The notes: generated by a model not told the origin, from the letters alone. Numbered from the stretch's first letter, positions 17,878 through 27,760 are shown. The stretch is DNA of 64,000 bases from Bacteroidota bacterium (GCA_023392945.1 JAEWNB010000136.1:1-64000); one strand, 5' to 3'. Program-made: numbers and translations.

Positions 17878-19452
17878 ATGAAAAGAAAACTGATTATTCC
17901 CATTTCAATTCTTTTGACTATCACTTCATTTATGCTCGTAGTGACTATCTTTAAGTTATATACCGAAGCTGAAAAAGTGCAAAGAAGCATCTTTGCCAGT
18001 GAAGTTCTTGCTGCAGGTGAAGAAATTGTGGGCAAGATAGATGCCGTTTTAAAAGGAGATACTCTTCCCTTTACTATTGAATTGCCGGAAAATAAAAATG
18101 ACTCTACTCCTGCCGTTTATCATAAATATTCCAAAAAATTTCTACTCGATTCGACCTCATCCAAGCCTGTCGGCATTGTCAAAAGTACTATTTCTTATAC
18201 CGCCAAAACTATTTTTATTACAGAATATGATACTACCTTTTTTGACACAAACTACAGGAAAAACTTCAAATTTATTCCTCCCGTTTGGGATGAAGAGATG
18301 GATTATTTAAAATTTGAAGATAAAAATGAAAGAGCAAGAAAAAGCAAAAATAAATTGGATATCAATCTAATAGAAATGGACAGCAACACTATTAATTTGC
18401 TAAACAAAGAATTTTTGAACAGAATAATTAAAGAATCTTTGGGTGTTGCCACTATTGAAGCCGATTTTGATTTTGCCCTTTACAATGCTTTTACTACCAA
18501 TTTCGTAGTTCCTCCATCAATTACAACTCCTGAAAACATTCTCCAAAGTGAATATGTTTTTGCCCTCAAGAAAAATGACAAATTCATTTCACCTCATTAT
18601 TTAATTCTCTACTTCCCTGATGAAAGAGGAATCTATTTTCAACGTATGGGCACTATTGCCGTTTTGATTATCAGCCTTTTAACCATAATTCTTATAATAT
18701 CAGGATTAACATTATACTACCTTTACAGACAAAAAAAGATTGCCGATGTCCGCAACGACTTTATAAACAACATGACTCATGAGTTTAAAACGCCAATTGC
18801 GACCATATCATTGGCTTGTGAAGCAATTTCAGATGAAAGTGTTCTGGAAGACACAGAGACCAAAATTGCCTATATTTCTATTATCAGAGACGAAAACAAT
18901 CGTCTTAAAAACATGGTTAATAATATATTACAAATAGCCCAGCTCAAGAAAGGACAACTCAAGATGGATATTGAGCGTTTCGATATCCATGAATTAATCA
19001 AAAACATTGCGGAAAGTGTCTCTTTGCAAATCACTTCAAATAATGGGCATCTTTCTTTATATCTAGACGCTACTCAAAATTTTATCTTTGCTGACAAGAC
19101 TCATATTGAAAACTGCATTATCAATCTGGTGGAAAATGCCATCAAATATTCAAAAAACAATTCCGAAATAGAAATTAAAACTGAGAGTGACAAGAAAAAT
19201 CTAATAATTTCGGTCAAAGATAATGGAATCGGGATTTCTAAAAAGAACCAGAAGAGAATTTTTCATGAATTTTACAGAGTTTCCAAAGGGAATGTTCATG
19301 ACACTAACGGCTATGGAATGGGTCTTGATTATGTTAAAAAGATTGTATCTTTACACGACGGTTCAATTACGGTTCAAAGTGAAATTAACAAAGGAAGCAT
19401 ATTTACTTTATATTTGCCAATCAAAAAAATAGAATATGGAAACACCAATTAA
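17878..19452 (+). CDS. rprX: Sensor histidine kinase, RprX-like
   Basis: Membrane sensor of a two-component system. Transmembrane segments lie at about residues 5-27 and 258-283 with a roughly 230-residue periplasmic sensor region between them. Then follow the HisKA domain with phospho-acceptor H301 (NNMTHEFKTPIATI), and the HATPase domain with N-box VENAIKYSKN, G1 VKDNGIGI, F-box FHEFYR and G2 GYGMGLDYVK. No HAMP domain is obvious. The 3' end overlaps the response-regulator start by 17 bp, so the pair is translationally linked. The gene arrangement and sizes match RprX/RprY of Bacteroides; the specific symbol is inferred. Confidence 0.85.
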   Translation: MKRKLIIPISILLTITSFMLVVTIFKLYTEAEKVQRSIFASEVLAAGEEIVGKIDAVLKGDTLPFTIELPENKNDSTPAVYHKYSKKFLLDSTSSKPVGIVKSTISYTAKTIFITEYDTTFFDTNYRKNFKFIPPVWDEEMDYLKFEDKNERARKSKNKLDINLIEMDSNTINLLNKEFLNRIIKESLGVATIEADFDFALYNAFTTNFVVPPSITTPENILQSEYVFALKKNDKFISPHYLILYFPDERGIYFQRMGTIAVLIISLLTIILIISGLTLYYLYRQKKIADVRNDFINNMTHEFKTPIATISLACEAISDESVLEDTETKIAYISIIRDENNRLKNMVNNILQIAQLKKGQLKMDIERFDIHELIKNIAESVSLQITSNNGHLSLYLDATQNFIFADKTHIENCIINLVENAIKYSKNNSEIEIKTESDKKNLIISVKDNGIGISKKNQKRIFHEFYRVSKGNVHDTNGYGMGLDYVKKIVSLHDGSITVQSEINKGSIFTLYLPIKKIEYGNTN

Positions 19453-20125
19453 AATTTTATTAGCTGAAGATGATGTAAACCTTGGTAAAGTTTTGACTAC
19501 CTACCTCGAAGCTAAAGGTTATACAGTTAAACATGCCAATAACGGTGAAATGGCTTTTGATTTTTTTTGCACCAACAACTTTGACATCTGTCTGGTTGAT
19601 GTGATGATGCCTCTTAAAGATGGCTTTACACTGGCAAAAGAAATCAGAAAAATGGACAAAAAAATCCCCATTATCTTCTTAACTGCCAAAAATTTCCAGG
19701 AAGATATGATAGAAGGCCTTTCAATTGGTGGTGACGACTATATCACAAAGCCATTTTCAATGGAAGTACTTTTAGCCAGATTACAAGCATTATTGAGACG
19801 AACTATTCAGGAAAGCGATAAGGTTGAACAGTCAGTTTTTCAGCTTGGAACAATAAGTTTTGACGTAAATCACCAGACACTTACCAGCAATGGAAAAGAG
19901 ACCCGCCTGACCACCCGTGAATCTGAACTTCTTACTATGTTAATTCACAAAAAAAATGAGGTACTTGAAAGAGAATTTGCCCTTAAAAAAATATGGGGAG
20001 ACGACAGCTATTACAACGCAAGAAGTATGGATGTCTATATCACCAAACTGAGAAAGTTCTTTAAAGACGACCCATCTGTTCAAATTATCAATGTACACGG
20101 AATCGGCTTTAAACTTGTCATGTAA
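19436..20125 (+). CDS. rprY: OmpR-family response regulator, RprY-like
   Basis: DNA-binding partner of the preceding kinase. Receiver domain about residues 1-120 has the acidic pair ED near residue 11, phospho-acceptor D55 (LVDVMMPLKDGF), T in IIFLTAKN and K in DYITKPFS. The C-terminal winged helix occupies about 130-229 (LTTRESELLTMLIHKKNEVLEREFALKKIWG, RSMDVYITKLRKFF, NVHGIGFKLV). 229 aa is typical. It overlaps the kinase gene by 17 bp. The targets cannot be inferred here. Confidence 0.88.
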   Translation: METPIKILLAEDDVNLGKVLTTYLEAKGYTVKHANNGEMAFDFFCTNNFDICLVDVMMPLKDGFTLAKEIRKMDKKIPIIFLTAKNFQEDMIEGLSIGGDDYITKPFSMEVLLARLQALLRRTIQESDKVEQSVFQLGTISFDVNHQTLTSNGKETRLTTRESELLTMLIHKKNEVLEREFALKKIWGDDSYYNARSMDVYITKLRKFFKDDPSVQIINVHGIGFKLVM

Positions 20126-20160
20126 AGCTACTTCCGCTTGTATTTTAATTCTTTTCGCTA

Positions 20161-22293
20161 TTAGGTTATCAATTTCAACTTCTTATTTCTGAACAGTTTA
20201 ATCAGAAAAAAGATACCACACCCAATCCACGTAATCAATTCTGCCATAAAGGCATACAGAATATCTAACCGTTTATAGGTAAATTCAATTTGATGAGAAC
20301 CTTTCGGAACATTCACCGACATCAGGGAATTATCAATAATTTCAATTTTCAGCGATTTACCTTTTTCAGTCGTAGCAATCCATCCCGGGTAATAATTCTG
20401 ACAAATCACCACAGGTCGTTCAATTTCTGTTTTGGTAGCAAGTAAAATATCTCCGGGATTAAACCTGACAATAGTCACGTTTGACAAATAGCTGCTTGAA
20501 TATGATTTGGTAAATTGCCTATTATTGGTGTATGCACTATCCACACTTAAAAAAAGTGGCTTATCAGAATAGATAATTTCATCAGGGAAGAATGCTACCT
20601 CTGATAATGAAAGACGCTTTTCACTTTTGAAATAGGGAGTCAGCATATCTTCATGCTTTTTGATTACTACGGGCATATAGCTATCCCATTCAATTTTTTT
20701 CGCAAATATTCCCAAATTTCTCCAAAAAGGGCCAAATTCGCCCACAGAATAGAGGTTCTCGCTGGAAGTAACTTCACGGGGTATGGGATATCCCGTTGGT
20801 TTTGATGACAACATCTCGGCAAATTGCTTATTCGTATAATTATTCATAAAACCGGTACGCTGAGTACAAATCCACCCATTCAAAACCAAGTCTGCAATTA
20901 ATACAAACATCACTATTTTTACAAGATGTTTAATATCAGCAAAAATTGATATCAAAACAACAGTAAGTAAAAGAATTTGCATCAATGACTCATAGAAAAA
21001 CTTATGATAAAGGGAACTGTCGTTGATCGCAGAAAAATTAAAAGAGATAAAATCCAGAAAAATTGTTTTATCCTCAACCATCAACAGAACAGAAAATAGC
21101 AAAAAACAAATCAACAATGTGATAGTAAAAATAAGGAATCGTTTTTTGTACCGAGAAAAATCAGAAATAAAAATATCAAAGCCTTTCGCTGCAACCAACA
21201 AGATTGCAATAATGACAAATAGCCTAAAAATGGCAGGTATTCGTATTAAATTAAACAATGGCAAAGCAAAAAACGCCCATTTATGAACCGGTAAAAAACT
21301 TCCCAACGAAAGCAACAGACAAAACAGTCCCCAATAGCCGATTATTTTCAGGGGAGAACTCTTTTTTTGAAACAATCCCAAAAAGAAAAAGAAAATGGTT
21401 AGCACCCCAACATAGATGGTTCCCATAGAAATATCCGTTTTGATGAATGCCCCTTCACTACAAGCAATCCAAGGGAAAAGCAGAGAAATAAAACTTTGAG
21501 GAGTAAAAGCAATCTCAGAAGCTCTTGAATAGGAAAGAGTATCTCCTCGGGTAATAAAACTCTTTATTTCAACGAATGAAATTACTGAAGGAAGTATCAA
21601 AAGAAGGCAAAGAACCCCGGCTAATATGAGAAATGGAATTAATTTTTTGAAATAGCTTTTATTTTTAATATTTACAACAATATAATAGAACAATAGGGCA
21701 ACAAAAAGGTAGAAAAGAATAAAACTAAAGCCCGGATAGCCTCCTGTAAATAAAAGGGATGCAAAAACAGCCATCCCAACCGCATTTTTGGCACGAGGAT
21801 TTTCAAAAAAGTCAAGCAAAAAATGAAGCACCCAAGGCACCCAAGTTGCGGCAATAATCCAAGAAATATGCTGTGCATTTCCCACAAAGAAGCCCGACAA
21901 TATATAGCAACAAGCAACCATCAGGGCAGCACTTTTTTTATCCACAAACCGCCGTGTCAACAGAAAGAATCCGCTTCCGGCAAGAAAAACATGCAAGACA
22001 AATTCAATACCCCAGGTTACAGGAGAATAACCACCGAAAATCGATAGTATCCATAAAGGGAGATAAAAGGTTCCCGACTGTGGATCCGCATGAACCGGCA
22101 ACCCCATTGACTGATAGGGCAGCCATATCGGAAAAATATTATGATGAATAGCTTCAAACATGAAGTATCTGCCCGGGAAAAACTCATCTGCAAAATCATA
22201 AATCGGAGCATACAAAAACATCCAGAAATAGGCAGCTATACTTATAAATAAAATAAAAAGAAAATAAGGATAGTCGGACTTAGCTTTTTTCAT
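20161..22293 (-). CDS. YfhO-family polytopic membrane protein
   Basis: Large inner-membrane protein of the YfhO family, a GT-C-like fold thought to act in glycosylation of cell-surface polymers. The sequence opens with MKKAKSDYPYFLFILFISIAAYFW and has about a dozen hydrophobic segments over the first 480 residues, with the family's early acidic loop (PIYDFADEFFPGRY) and QHISWIIAATWVPW. A large extracytoplasmic domain (about 480-680) and a last transmembrane helix end the protein. I chose the ATG at 22291-22293 (710 aa) because the -7 box sits just upstream of it; longer starts at 22326 (ATG) and 22341 (TTG) would lie on or before that box. Substrate unknown. Confidence 0.82.
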   Translation of the reverse strand: MKKAKSDYPYFLFILFISIAAYFWMFLYAPIYDFADEFFPGRYFMFEAIHHNIFPIWLPYQSMGLPVHADPQSGTFYLPLWILSIFGGYSPVTWGIEFVLHVFLAGSGFFLLTRRFVDKKSAALMVACCYILSGFFVGNAQHISWIIAATWVPWVLHFLLDFFENPRAKNAVGMAVFASLLFTGGYPGFSFILFYLFVALLFYYIVVNIKNKSYFKKLIPFLILAGVLCLLLILPSVISFVEIKSFITRGDTLSYSRASEIAFTPQSFISLLFPWIACSEGAFIKTDISMGTIYVGVLTIFFFFLGLFQKKSSPLKIIGYWGLFCLLLSLGSFLPVHKWAFFALPLFNLIRIPAIFRLFVIIAILLVAAKGFDIFISDFSRYKKRFLIFTITLLICFLLFSVLLMVEDKTIFLDFISFNFSAINDSSLYHKFFYESLMQILLLTVVLISIFADIKHLVKIVMFVLIADLVLNGWICTQRTGFMNNYTNKQFAEMLSSKPTGYPIPREVTSSENLYSVGEFGPFWRNLGIFAKKIEWDSYMPVVIKKHEDMLTPYFKSEKRLSLSEVAFFPDEIIYSDKPLFLSVDSAYTNNRQFTKSYSSSYLSNVTIVRFNPGDILLATKTEIERPVVICQNYYPGWIATTEKGKSLKIEIIDNSLMSVNVPKGSHQIEFTYKRLDILYAFMAELITWIGCGIFFLIKLFRNKKLKLIT

Positions 22294-22309
22294 AATAAAA
22301 TTTATATGG

Positions 22310-22317
22310 CAAAAATA
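22310..22317 (-). promoter_or_regulatory. -7 box that decides the YfhO start
   Basis: Minus strand TATTTTTG followed by C, 16 bp upstream of the ATG at 22293. A start point a few bases further in leaves a leader of about ten bases and excludes the longer start codons. Confidence 0.5.
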
Positions 22318-22390
22318 TAAAATCATTTCTTTCGTCAGCAAGAAATGAGAAATTGAGAAAATTAATTTATAATTACCTATTTATTATAAA

Positions 22391-22420
22391 TTGAATGAAT
22401 GCATTAATTGATTATTTTTG
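22391..22420 (+). promoter_or_regulatory. Bacteroidota-type promoter of glnS
   Basis: TTG at 22391-22393, 19 bp gap, then TATTTTTG at 22413-22420, followed by C. Both boxes and the spacing fit the -33/-7 consensus; this is the best-formed promoter in the window. It lies 47 bp upstream of the glnS ATG. Confidence 0.7.
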
Positions 22421-22467
22421 CACCTTAGTTTTTTATGGTAATACCTTAACCTAATTATAATTTGAGT

Positions 22468-24093
22468 ATGAATTTTATTGAACAAATAATCGAAGAAGAT
22501 TTAAAAATTAACAAGAATAACTCTAAAGTCCATACTCGATTCCCCCCTGAGCCTAACGGCTATTTACATATTGGTCATGCTAAATCGATATGTCTCAATT
22601 TTGGTATAGCAAGGAAATATAACGGTAAATGTAATTTACGATTCGATGATACCAATCCGGTTAAGGAAGATGTTGAATATGTAGATTCTATAAAAGAAGA
22701 TATTAAATGGCTGGGGTTTGAATGGGCGGAAGAGCACTATGCCTCAGATTATTTTGAACAACTTTATCAATGGGCTGAAAAGCTGATTTGTGAACAATTG
22801 GCTTACGTTGATGATTCTACCCAGGAAGAGATAAGTGAAGGAAGAGGGGTTCCCACTAAGCCCGGGATTGAAAGTCCTTATCGAAATAGAAGTGTGGAAG
22901 AAAATCTTGATTTGTTCCGTCGCATGCGTGCCGGAGAATTTCCTGACGGAAGTAAAACACTCCGTGCCAAAATAGGAATGTCTTCTCCCAACATGCACAT
23001 GAGAGATCCTATTATGTACAGAATTCTTCATGCTGAGCACCATCGCACCGGCAATCAATGGTGCCTCTATCCCATGTATGACTATGCTCACGGACAGAGT
23101 GATTCCATTGAAGGGATTACCCATTCTATTTGTACCCTTGAGTTTGAAGTTCACCGCCCGTTGTATGACTGGTTTTGTGAAGCACTCAAGATTCACCACC
23201 CTCAGCAAATTGAATTTGCCAGATTGAACCTCAGCTACACCATTATGAGCAAAAGAAAGCTGATGCAACTTGTTCAGGAGAAGCATGTCATGGGCTGGGA
23301 TGATCCCAGAATGCCCACCATTTGCGGTCTAAGAAGAAGGGGCTTTTCACCTCAATCCATCCGTAATTTTGCAGAAACTGTCGGAGTAGCCAAAAGAGAC
23401 AATATTATCGATGTGTCACTACTTGAATTTTGTGCCCGCGAAGACCTGAACAAAATAGCAACTCGGACAATGGCAGTATTAGACCCTGTGAAATTAATTA
23501 TTGACAATTTCCCTGATGACTGCATTGAAGAACTGCAAGCCGTCAATAATCCTGAAAATCCGGCAGTGGGGACCCGAATAGTGCCATTCTCAAAAAATCT
23601 TTGGATTGAAAGAGCAGATTTCAGAGAAAATGCCGACAAAAAATTCTATCGACTCACTCCCGGTGGCGAAGTTCGATTAAAATATGCTTATATCATTAAA
23701 TGTGACTTTGTGGTAAAAGACAACGATGGCGAGATTAAGGAAATCCATTGTACCTATTTCCCTGAAACAAAAAGCGGCGGAGCTGAAAGCAACAGAAAAG
23801 TAAAAGCTACCATCCACTGGCTCTCAACAGCGCATTCAAAAGTTGCCGAAATAAGACTATTTGACCGTTTATTCAATGTTTCCGATCCGGACAATAATGA
23901 AGATGGAAAGACTTTTATTGACCATATTAATCAGAATTCTTTGGTAATCAAAAATGGTCTAATAGAACAATCTCTTACTCTGAATAAAGCTGATCATTAT
24001 TATCAGTTTGAAAGAAACGGTTATTTCTGCATCGATAAAGATTCTACCGAAAATAAAATAGTATTTAATAAGACAGTAAACCTAAAACAATAA
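22468..24093 (+). CDS. glnS: Glutaminyl-tRNA synthetase
   Basis: Class I synthetase that charges tRNA-Gln directly. The HIGH motif is H34-I-G-H37 within [16 protein letters not shown], a string that marks GlnRS rather than GluRS. The KMSKS equivalent is IMSKRK near residue 260. The catalytic domain continues with [20 protein letters not shown] and [30 protein letters not shown]. The C-terminal anticodon-binding beta-barrels end in [15 protein letters not shown] use the ATG at 22468 (541 aa) rather than an in-frame TTG two codons earlier. The stop overlaps the next start by one base (TAATG). Confidence 0.96.
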   Translation: MNFIEQIIEEDLKINKNNSKVHTRFPPEPNGYLHIGHAKSICLNFGIARKYNGKCNLRFDDTNPVKEDVEYVDSIKEDIKWLGFEWAEEHYASDYFEQLYQWAEKLICEQLAYVDDSTQEEISEGRGVPTKPGIESPYRNRSVEENLDLFRRMRAGEFPDGSKTLRAKIGMSSPNMHMRDPIMYRILHAEHHRTGNQWCLYPMYDYAHGQSDSIEGITHSICTLEFEVHRPLYDWFCEALKIHHPQQIEFARLNLSYTIMSKRKLMQLVQEKHVMGWDDPRMPTICGLRRRGFSPQSIRNFAETVGVAKRDNIIDVSLLEFCAREDLNKIATRTMAVLDPVKLIIDNFPDDCIEELQAVNNPENPAVGTRIVPFSKNLWIERADFRENADKKFYRLTPGGEVRLKYAYIIKCDFVVKDNDGEIKEIHCTYFPETKSGGAESNRKVKATIHWLSTAHSKVAEIRLFDRLFNVSDPDNNEDGKTFIDHINQNSLVIKNGLIEQSLTLNKADHYYQFERNGYFCIDKDSTENKIVFNKTVNLKQ

Positions 24094-24554
24094 TGAAAAA
24101 CAAAGGCATTATCATTTTTACTCTATTGCTAATTGCATCTTTCTTGCAATCCAATGGTCAAACCGCCGGCAACAACACCTCTGCAGATGATAGCTATCAA
24201 GTAGTAAAGCTTACCCAGGCAGAATTTGAAAATAAAATCTTCAATCCTTTAAAAGATGGAGATTCTGCTGTTTATAAAGGAAAAAAACCTTGCATTGTAG
24301 ATTTTTATGCAGATTGGTGCCGTCCATGTAAAATGTTATCCCCCATTCTGGAAGAACTATACAGAGAATATAAGGGAAAAATCATTGTTTATAAAGTTAA
24401 TGTTGATGAACAAAAAGCATTGGCAAGTCAATATGGCATCAGTTCTATTCCAACACTTTTCCTCTTTCCGAAAAATAAAAAGCCTGCCTCAATAAAAGGA
24501 TTTGTTGGTAAAGAAGAGTTAAAAAAATATATTGAAGAATATTTAAAACCTTGA
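24093..24554 (+). CDS. Periplasmic thioredoxin-like protein
   Basis: Thioredoxin fold with signal peptide [23 protein letters not shown], so it acts outside the inner membrane. The active site is C76-R-P-C79 in DFYADWCRPCKML, with Arg in place of the usual Gly of WCGPC. The cis-proline region SSIPTLFLFPKN is intact and the KEELKKYIEEYL helix closes the fold. 153 aa. The gene starts on the last base of glnS, so the two are translationally coupled, although no functional link is known. It could serve as a disulfide reductase for exported proteins. Confidence 0.88.
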   Translation: MKNKGIIIFTLLLIASFLQSNGQTAGNNTSADDSYQVVKLTQAEFENKIFNPLKDGDSAVYKGKKPCIVDFYADWCRPCKMLSPILEELYREYKGKIIVYKVNVDEQKALASQYGISSIPTLFLFPKNKKPASIKGFVGKEELKKYIEEYLKP

Positions 24555-24561
24555 TCAGGTT

Positions 24562-24990
24562 ATGGCAAAACTTCATTGTTTAAGCGATTACGAGCCCAAA
24601 TTACTGTTGGCTTTTAATGAAAGTCTGAAAGGAGATAAGCAATTCACCGATTTTTTATTCAGAAATGGATTTCCTGAACTTGCCGCATTATCAAATGCCA
24701 TTACATCAGACACGGATGCTCTTGATTGGTTGCTTAAAAATGGGTTTCCTGAGTTTGCAATATTAAGCAATGCTATTGACAATGAGGAGAATGCAATAAA
24801 ATGGCTAGACAAATATAACTGTACATTCCTATCAACATTTGCCGCAGCCTGTCGAAAGGATGATGCCGCTATAAAATGGTTTGCCGATAATAATCTCAAA
24901 ATTTTTATTTTGATTATCAGAAGCATCCACGACATCCTCTTATTTCAGTCGTGGGATTCTTCTGATATTCACAAAAGAAGGCGAAGTTAG
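24562..24990 (+). CDS. Small helical-repeat protein, unknown function
   Basis: 142 aa, no known family recognised. It contains four copies of a 25-26 residue helical repeat beginning near N35, N60, N86 and N110; the first two are nearly identical (NGFPELAALSNAI and NGFPEFAILSNAI, each followed by an acidic stretch and ALDWL/AIKWL). The repeats resemble a short alpha-solenoid and have probably grown by internal duplication, since the DNA of the first two copies is also similar. No signal peptide and no membrane segment. It starts 7 bp after the thioredoxin gene in what looks like the same operon, and ends convergently 14 bp from DUF3078. May be a protein-binding scaffold; that is a guess. Confidence 0.7.
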   Translation: MAKLHCLSDYEPKLLLAFNESLKGDKQFTDFLFRNGFPELAALSNAITSDTDALDWLLKNGFPEFAILSNAIDNEENAIKWLDKYNCTFLSTFAAACRKDDAAIKWFADNNLKIFILIIRSIHDILLFQSWDSSDIHKRRRS

Positions 24991-25004
24991 AGCCGAATCC
25001 GGTA

Positions 25005-26015
25005 TTAAAAGCTATAGCCTATTCCAAGACCAATCACTTCTTTAAACTGAACACGGGGACCTGTTGCGCCGCTTTTATCAGTAATCATGACCTGATCATA
25101 ATACTTCAGTGAAGTATTTAAGGAAACATTCAGCACTTTCAGGAACTGATAAGAGATGGAGAAATCCCAATCAACATCGAAATTCCCGAAAGGTTGTATT
25201 TTGGAAGTATAGGGTGAAAAAATCGAAAAAATGGTGATTATTTTCAAATTCTTAATTACCGAATAGTTCACGCCAGCTTTGAATGTCAAACCCAGATCAG
25301 CCTTATAAATTTGATTTACCGGAACTCCATAAGTAACCCTGAGCAAGCTGTCAGTACAAGTAGTAACACGTCCGGCAACCGGAGAAAGATAGAGAGAAAA
25401 GATGGCATTCGGTTTCCAGTCGATACCGACTGACAAATCGCTGTATGAAGGAGAAGCCCAATTTGAGACATAATTTTCATTTTCCACTCCGCTAACCATT
25501 TTATATTCATAACCGGATACATATTGAGATCTAAAACCTCCTAAAACAGTAACGAACCAAGTTTTAGAAAACTCATAACCCAATTTTGTGCTGAATACAA
25601 TTTTGTCATTTGATTTCCTCCAAGGATATAGCGTTTCAGGGACATACATCAAACCAAAGTCAGTATCAAGATTTGAATCCCAGGCAATTTTTTTCTTTTT
25701 ATACTTCAGAGTAAGATTGGCATATAAAACACCGGTAGCATTATTATTTCCACCTCCGGCCCAGTTAAACAATCCTGTTTGCGAAACATTAAGCCCCACT
25801 ATTCCGGAAAAATTCCAATAATCTTTTGCTTTAGGGACCTTAATAGTATCATCAAATTGCTCTGTAGAAATCGGGTCTATTGATCCCACATTTGGAATTG
25901 GCACTTCAGCAGCAGTAAGTTCATATATTTCAGAAGAATTTGTAGCACTGTTTTGGGCATTTCCATAAAAGCCAATCAGCATAACAGCTGTCAGCAAGCA
26001 CAATAATTTTTTCAT
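25005..26015 (-). CDS. DUF3078 outer-membrane-type protein
   Basis: Exported protein with signal peptide MKKLLCLLTAVMLIGFYGNAQ and a beta-strand-rich body: FSGIVGLNVSQTGLFNWAGGGNNNATGVLYANLTLKYKKKK, DTDFGLMYV, KSNDKIVFSTKLGYEFSKTWFVT and YSDLSVGIDWKPN. The opening SQTGLFNWAGGG matches the DUF3078 family, which is confined to Bacteroidota and is predicted to form a barrel or barrel-like sheet. 336 aa is normal. No function is established. It has no obvious operon partner; mscL lies 39 bp upstream on the same strand. Confidence 0.8.
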   Translation of the reverse strand: MKKLLCLLTAVMLIGFYGNAQNSATNSSEIYELTAAEVPIPNVGSIDPISTEQFDDTIKVPKAKDYWNFSGIVGLNVSQTGLFNWAGGGNNNATGVLYANLTLKYKKKKIAWDSNLDTDFGLMYVPETLYPWRKSNDKIVFSTKLGYEFSKTWFVTVLGGFRSQYVSGYEYKMVSGVENENYVSNWASPSYSDLSVGIDWKPNAIFSLYLSPVAGRVTTCTDSLLRVTYGVPVNQIYKADLGLTFKAGVNYSVIKNLKIITIFSIFSPYTSKIQPFGNFDVDWDFSISYQFLKVLNVSLNTSLKYYDQVMITDKSGATGPRVQFKEVIGLGIGYSF

Positions 26016-26054
26016 AGTAAAATTTGTAAGTTAATGATTACAAAATATAACAAT

Positions 26055-26492
26055 CTATTTTAAACTCTCTTTTTTAAGTAGATCTCTAATTTCTGTAAGC
26101 AATTTTTCTTCATTGGTAGGTTCCGGCGGAGCAGGAGGGGTAACAACTTCATCTTTCTTTCTAGCATCTCTAACTCTATTCAATGCTTTAACAACCAAGA
26201 AAATACAGAAAGCTACAATAACAAAATCGATGATTACCTGAATAAAATTTCCATAATTCCAGGTAACAGCCGGATTGGCAACTGCATCAACACCTGCCTC
26301 TCTCAAGATAAGTTTTAAATCAGTAAAGTTGACATTCCCAAGAAGTAATCCTATAGGGGGCATAATAATATCACTCACCAATGAAGTGATAATTTTTCCA
26401 AAACCGGCACCCAGAATAATACCGACTGCCATGTCCATCATATTGCCTTTAATGGCAAACTCTTTAAATTCTGCTAACATTCCTTTTTTCAT
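26055..26492 (-). CDS. mscL: Large-conductance mechanosensitive channel
   Basis: Inner-membrane pressure-release pore opened by hypo-osmotic stretch. N-terminal helix [30 protein letters not shown] and TM1 are conserved, followed by the loop [12 protein letters not shown], the periplasmic loop, TM2 ([23 protein letters not shown]) and an amphipathic C-terminal helix ([17 protein letters not shown]). A proline-rich linker [10 protein letters not shown] joins TM2 and the helix. 145 aa is slightly above the 136 aa of E. coli. Confidence 0.95.
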   Translation of the reverse strand: MKKGMLAEFKEFAIKGNMMDMAVGIILGAGFGKIITSLVSDIIMPPIGLLLGNVNFTDLKLILREAGVDAVANPAVTWNYGNFIQVIIDFVIVAFCIFLVVKALNRVRDARKKDEVVTPPAPPEPTNEEKLLTEIRDLLKKESLK

Positions 26493-26547
26493 AACTTCTT
26501 AATTTAAATTAATACTCTGAAATAACTATATTGAAACGTACACAATT

Positions 26548-27723
26548 TTATCTATTAAGTTTATTATAGGTTCTCCACCATCTGTCAGGAATTTTATCAT
26601 TGCATGCAATATCATAATCATTTTTTGAACAAGGCAAAAAATATTTATGTTCCATCTCTTTTTTAATATTGATTACAGGCACCACCATCCACCATCTTCC
26701 GGATTTCTTACTACAATAGAATACCAACTCATCAATGGCATCGGAAACTGTAACGCTATGTCGGGTATAATTATTTTTATCTTTAAAAGAAGTATCATTT
26801 TGTCTGTTGAGGAATCCTTCAACAAAATACCAGATAACATGCCCGATAAGCTGAGAAGTTTGATTATTATAATCTAGTGTAGGATCATATTCATAAATGC
26901 CGAAAGAAGAGAGTTTATCGCTTAAACCGGCAAAGCGTGCCACTTGACAAATCTCCTCGCCGTAAAAACCATTTGCTGATGCATTTGGATTTCCCGGGGC
27001 ATCCGTACGTCTAATGGCAGAAATATCAAGGGATAACATCTCTGCATTCCTAACTATGGGCTCAACTTCTTCCATATTTTTCCTCATCACCCCTACCCTA
27101 TATATCTCAAAAAACAACTTATTCATCAAGTCAATATTTTCAGGGCTGTTTAAATAGGTTTGATAGCCAATGTTGGCATAATTGAGTAAAAAATTGGGTT
27201 GCTGTAATATAATTTTGCTTAAATAACTTTCGGAAGTCATGGGCTGATCCTCTCTTCCCAAATCAAAACGGGCATCCACAGAAACAATATTGACAACTTG
27301 CTCTAACAGTTCATAAGCTCTATAACAAGCAAAAGCCAAATCATTACTTCCACCCAAAAGAATAGGGAAAACTTTTTTTTCAATAAGATAAGCAAGAATA
27401 TCTGACAAGATGGCGTAGGTATCTTCTACTTTTTTTCCCGGTATCAGGTTTCCCAGATCTAATATTCTTACAGGTTTATTCCAACAATACAAGCGATAAA
27501 ACTGACGTCTTATTTCGTCAGGAGCCAAAGATGAAGAATGATTATCACAACTATTTCGGGATTCAGGAATACCCAAAATAACAATATCAATATTGTCCAA
27601 GGTAATATCTTGGGAGGTTTCGTTTAAAAAAATAGTATTAATAATTAGCTGCTTATCGTTGCTTACGTCAAAAAAGCCCAATGATTCAAGATCGACAGGA
27701 ATAAAAAGAGAATCTAAATTCAT
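26548..27723 (-). CDS. Arginase/formimidoylglutamase-fold protein with degenerate metal site
   Basis: Ureohydrolase fold, of the kind often annotated formimidoylglutamase in Bacteroidota. The fold motifs are recognisable: DIVILGIPESRNS, PILLGGSNDLAFACY, NIVSVDARFDLG, MLSLDISAIRRTDAPG and GFYGEEICQVARFAG. The manganese ligands are not all present: the His of GGxH is Asn, DAHxD reads DARFD (His to Arg), and the SxDxDxxDP motif reads SLDISAIRRTD (second Asp to Ser). So it probably does not hydrolyse guanidino substrates. 391 aa, longer than arginase. It follows topA by 50 bp on the same strand. I do not assign a reaction; a structural or regulatory role is possible. Confidence 0.75.
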   Translation of the reverse strand: MNLDSLFIPVDLESLGFFDVSNDKQLIINTIFLNETSQDITLDNIDIVILGIPESRNSCDNHSSSLAPDEIRRQFYRLYCWNKPVRILDLGNLIPGKKVEDTYAILSDILAYLIEKKVFPILLGGSNDLAFACYRAYELLEQVVNIVSVDARFDLGREDQPMTSESYLSKIILQQPNFLLNYANIGYQTYLNSPENIDLMNKLFFEIYRVGVMRKNMEEVEPIVRNAEMLSLDISAIRRTDAPGNPNASANGFYGEEICQVARFAGLSDKLSSFGIYEYDPTLDYNNQTSQLIGHVIWYFVEGFLNRQNDTSFKDKNNYTRHSVTVSDAIDELVFYCSKKSGRWWMVVPVINIKKEMEHKYFLPCSKNDYDIACNDKIPDRWWRTYNKLNR

Positions 27724-27752
27724 ATTTTAGAATTTGTTGAAAAAGACAAAAG

Positions 27753-27760
27753 CAAAGATA
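27753..27760 (-). promoter_or_regulatory. -7 box for the arginase-fold gene
   Basis: Minus strand TATCTTTG followed by C, 29 bp upstream of the start at 27723 and just after the topA stop. It suggests separate transcription from topA. Confidence 0.5.
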
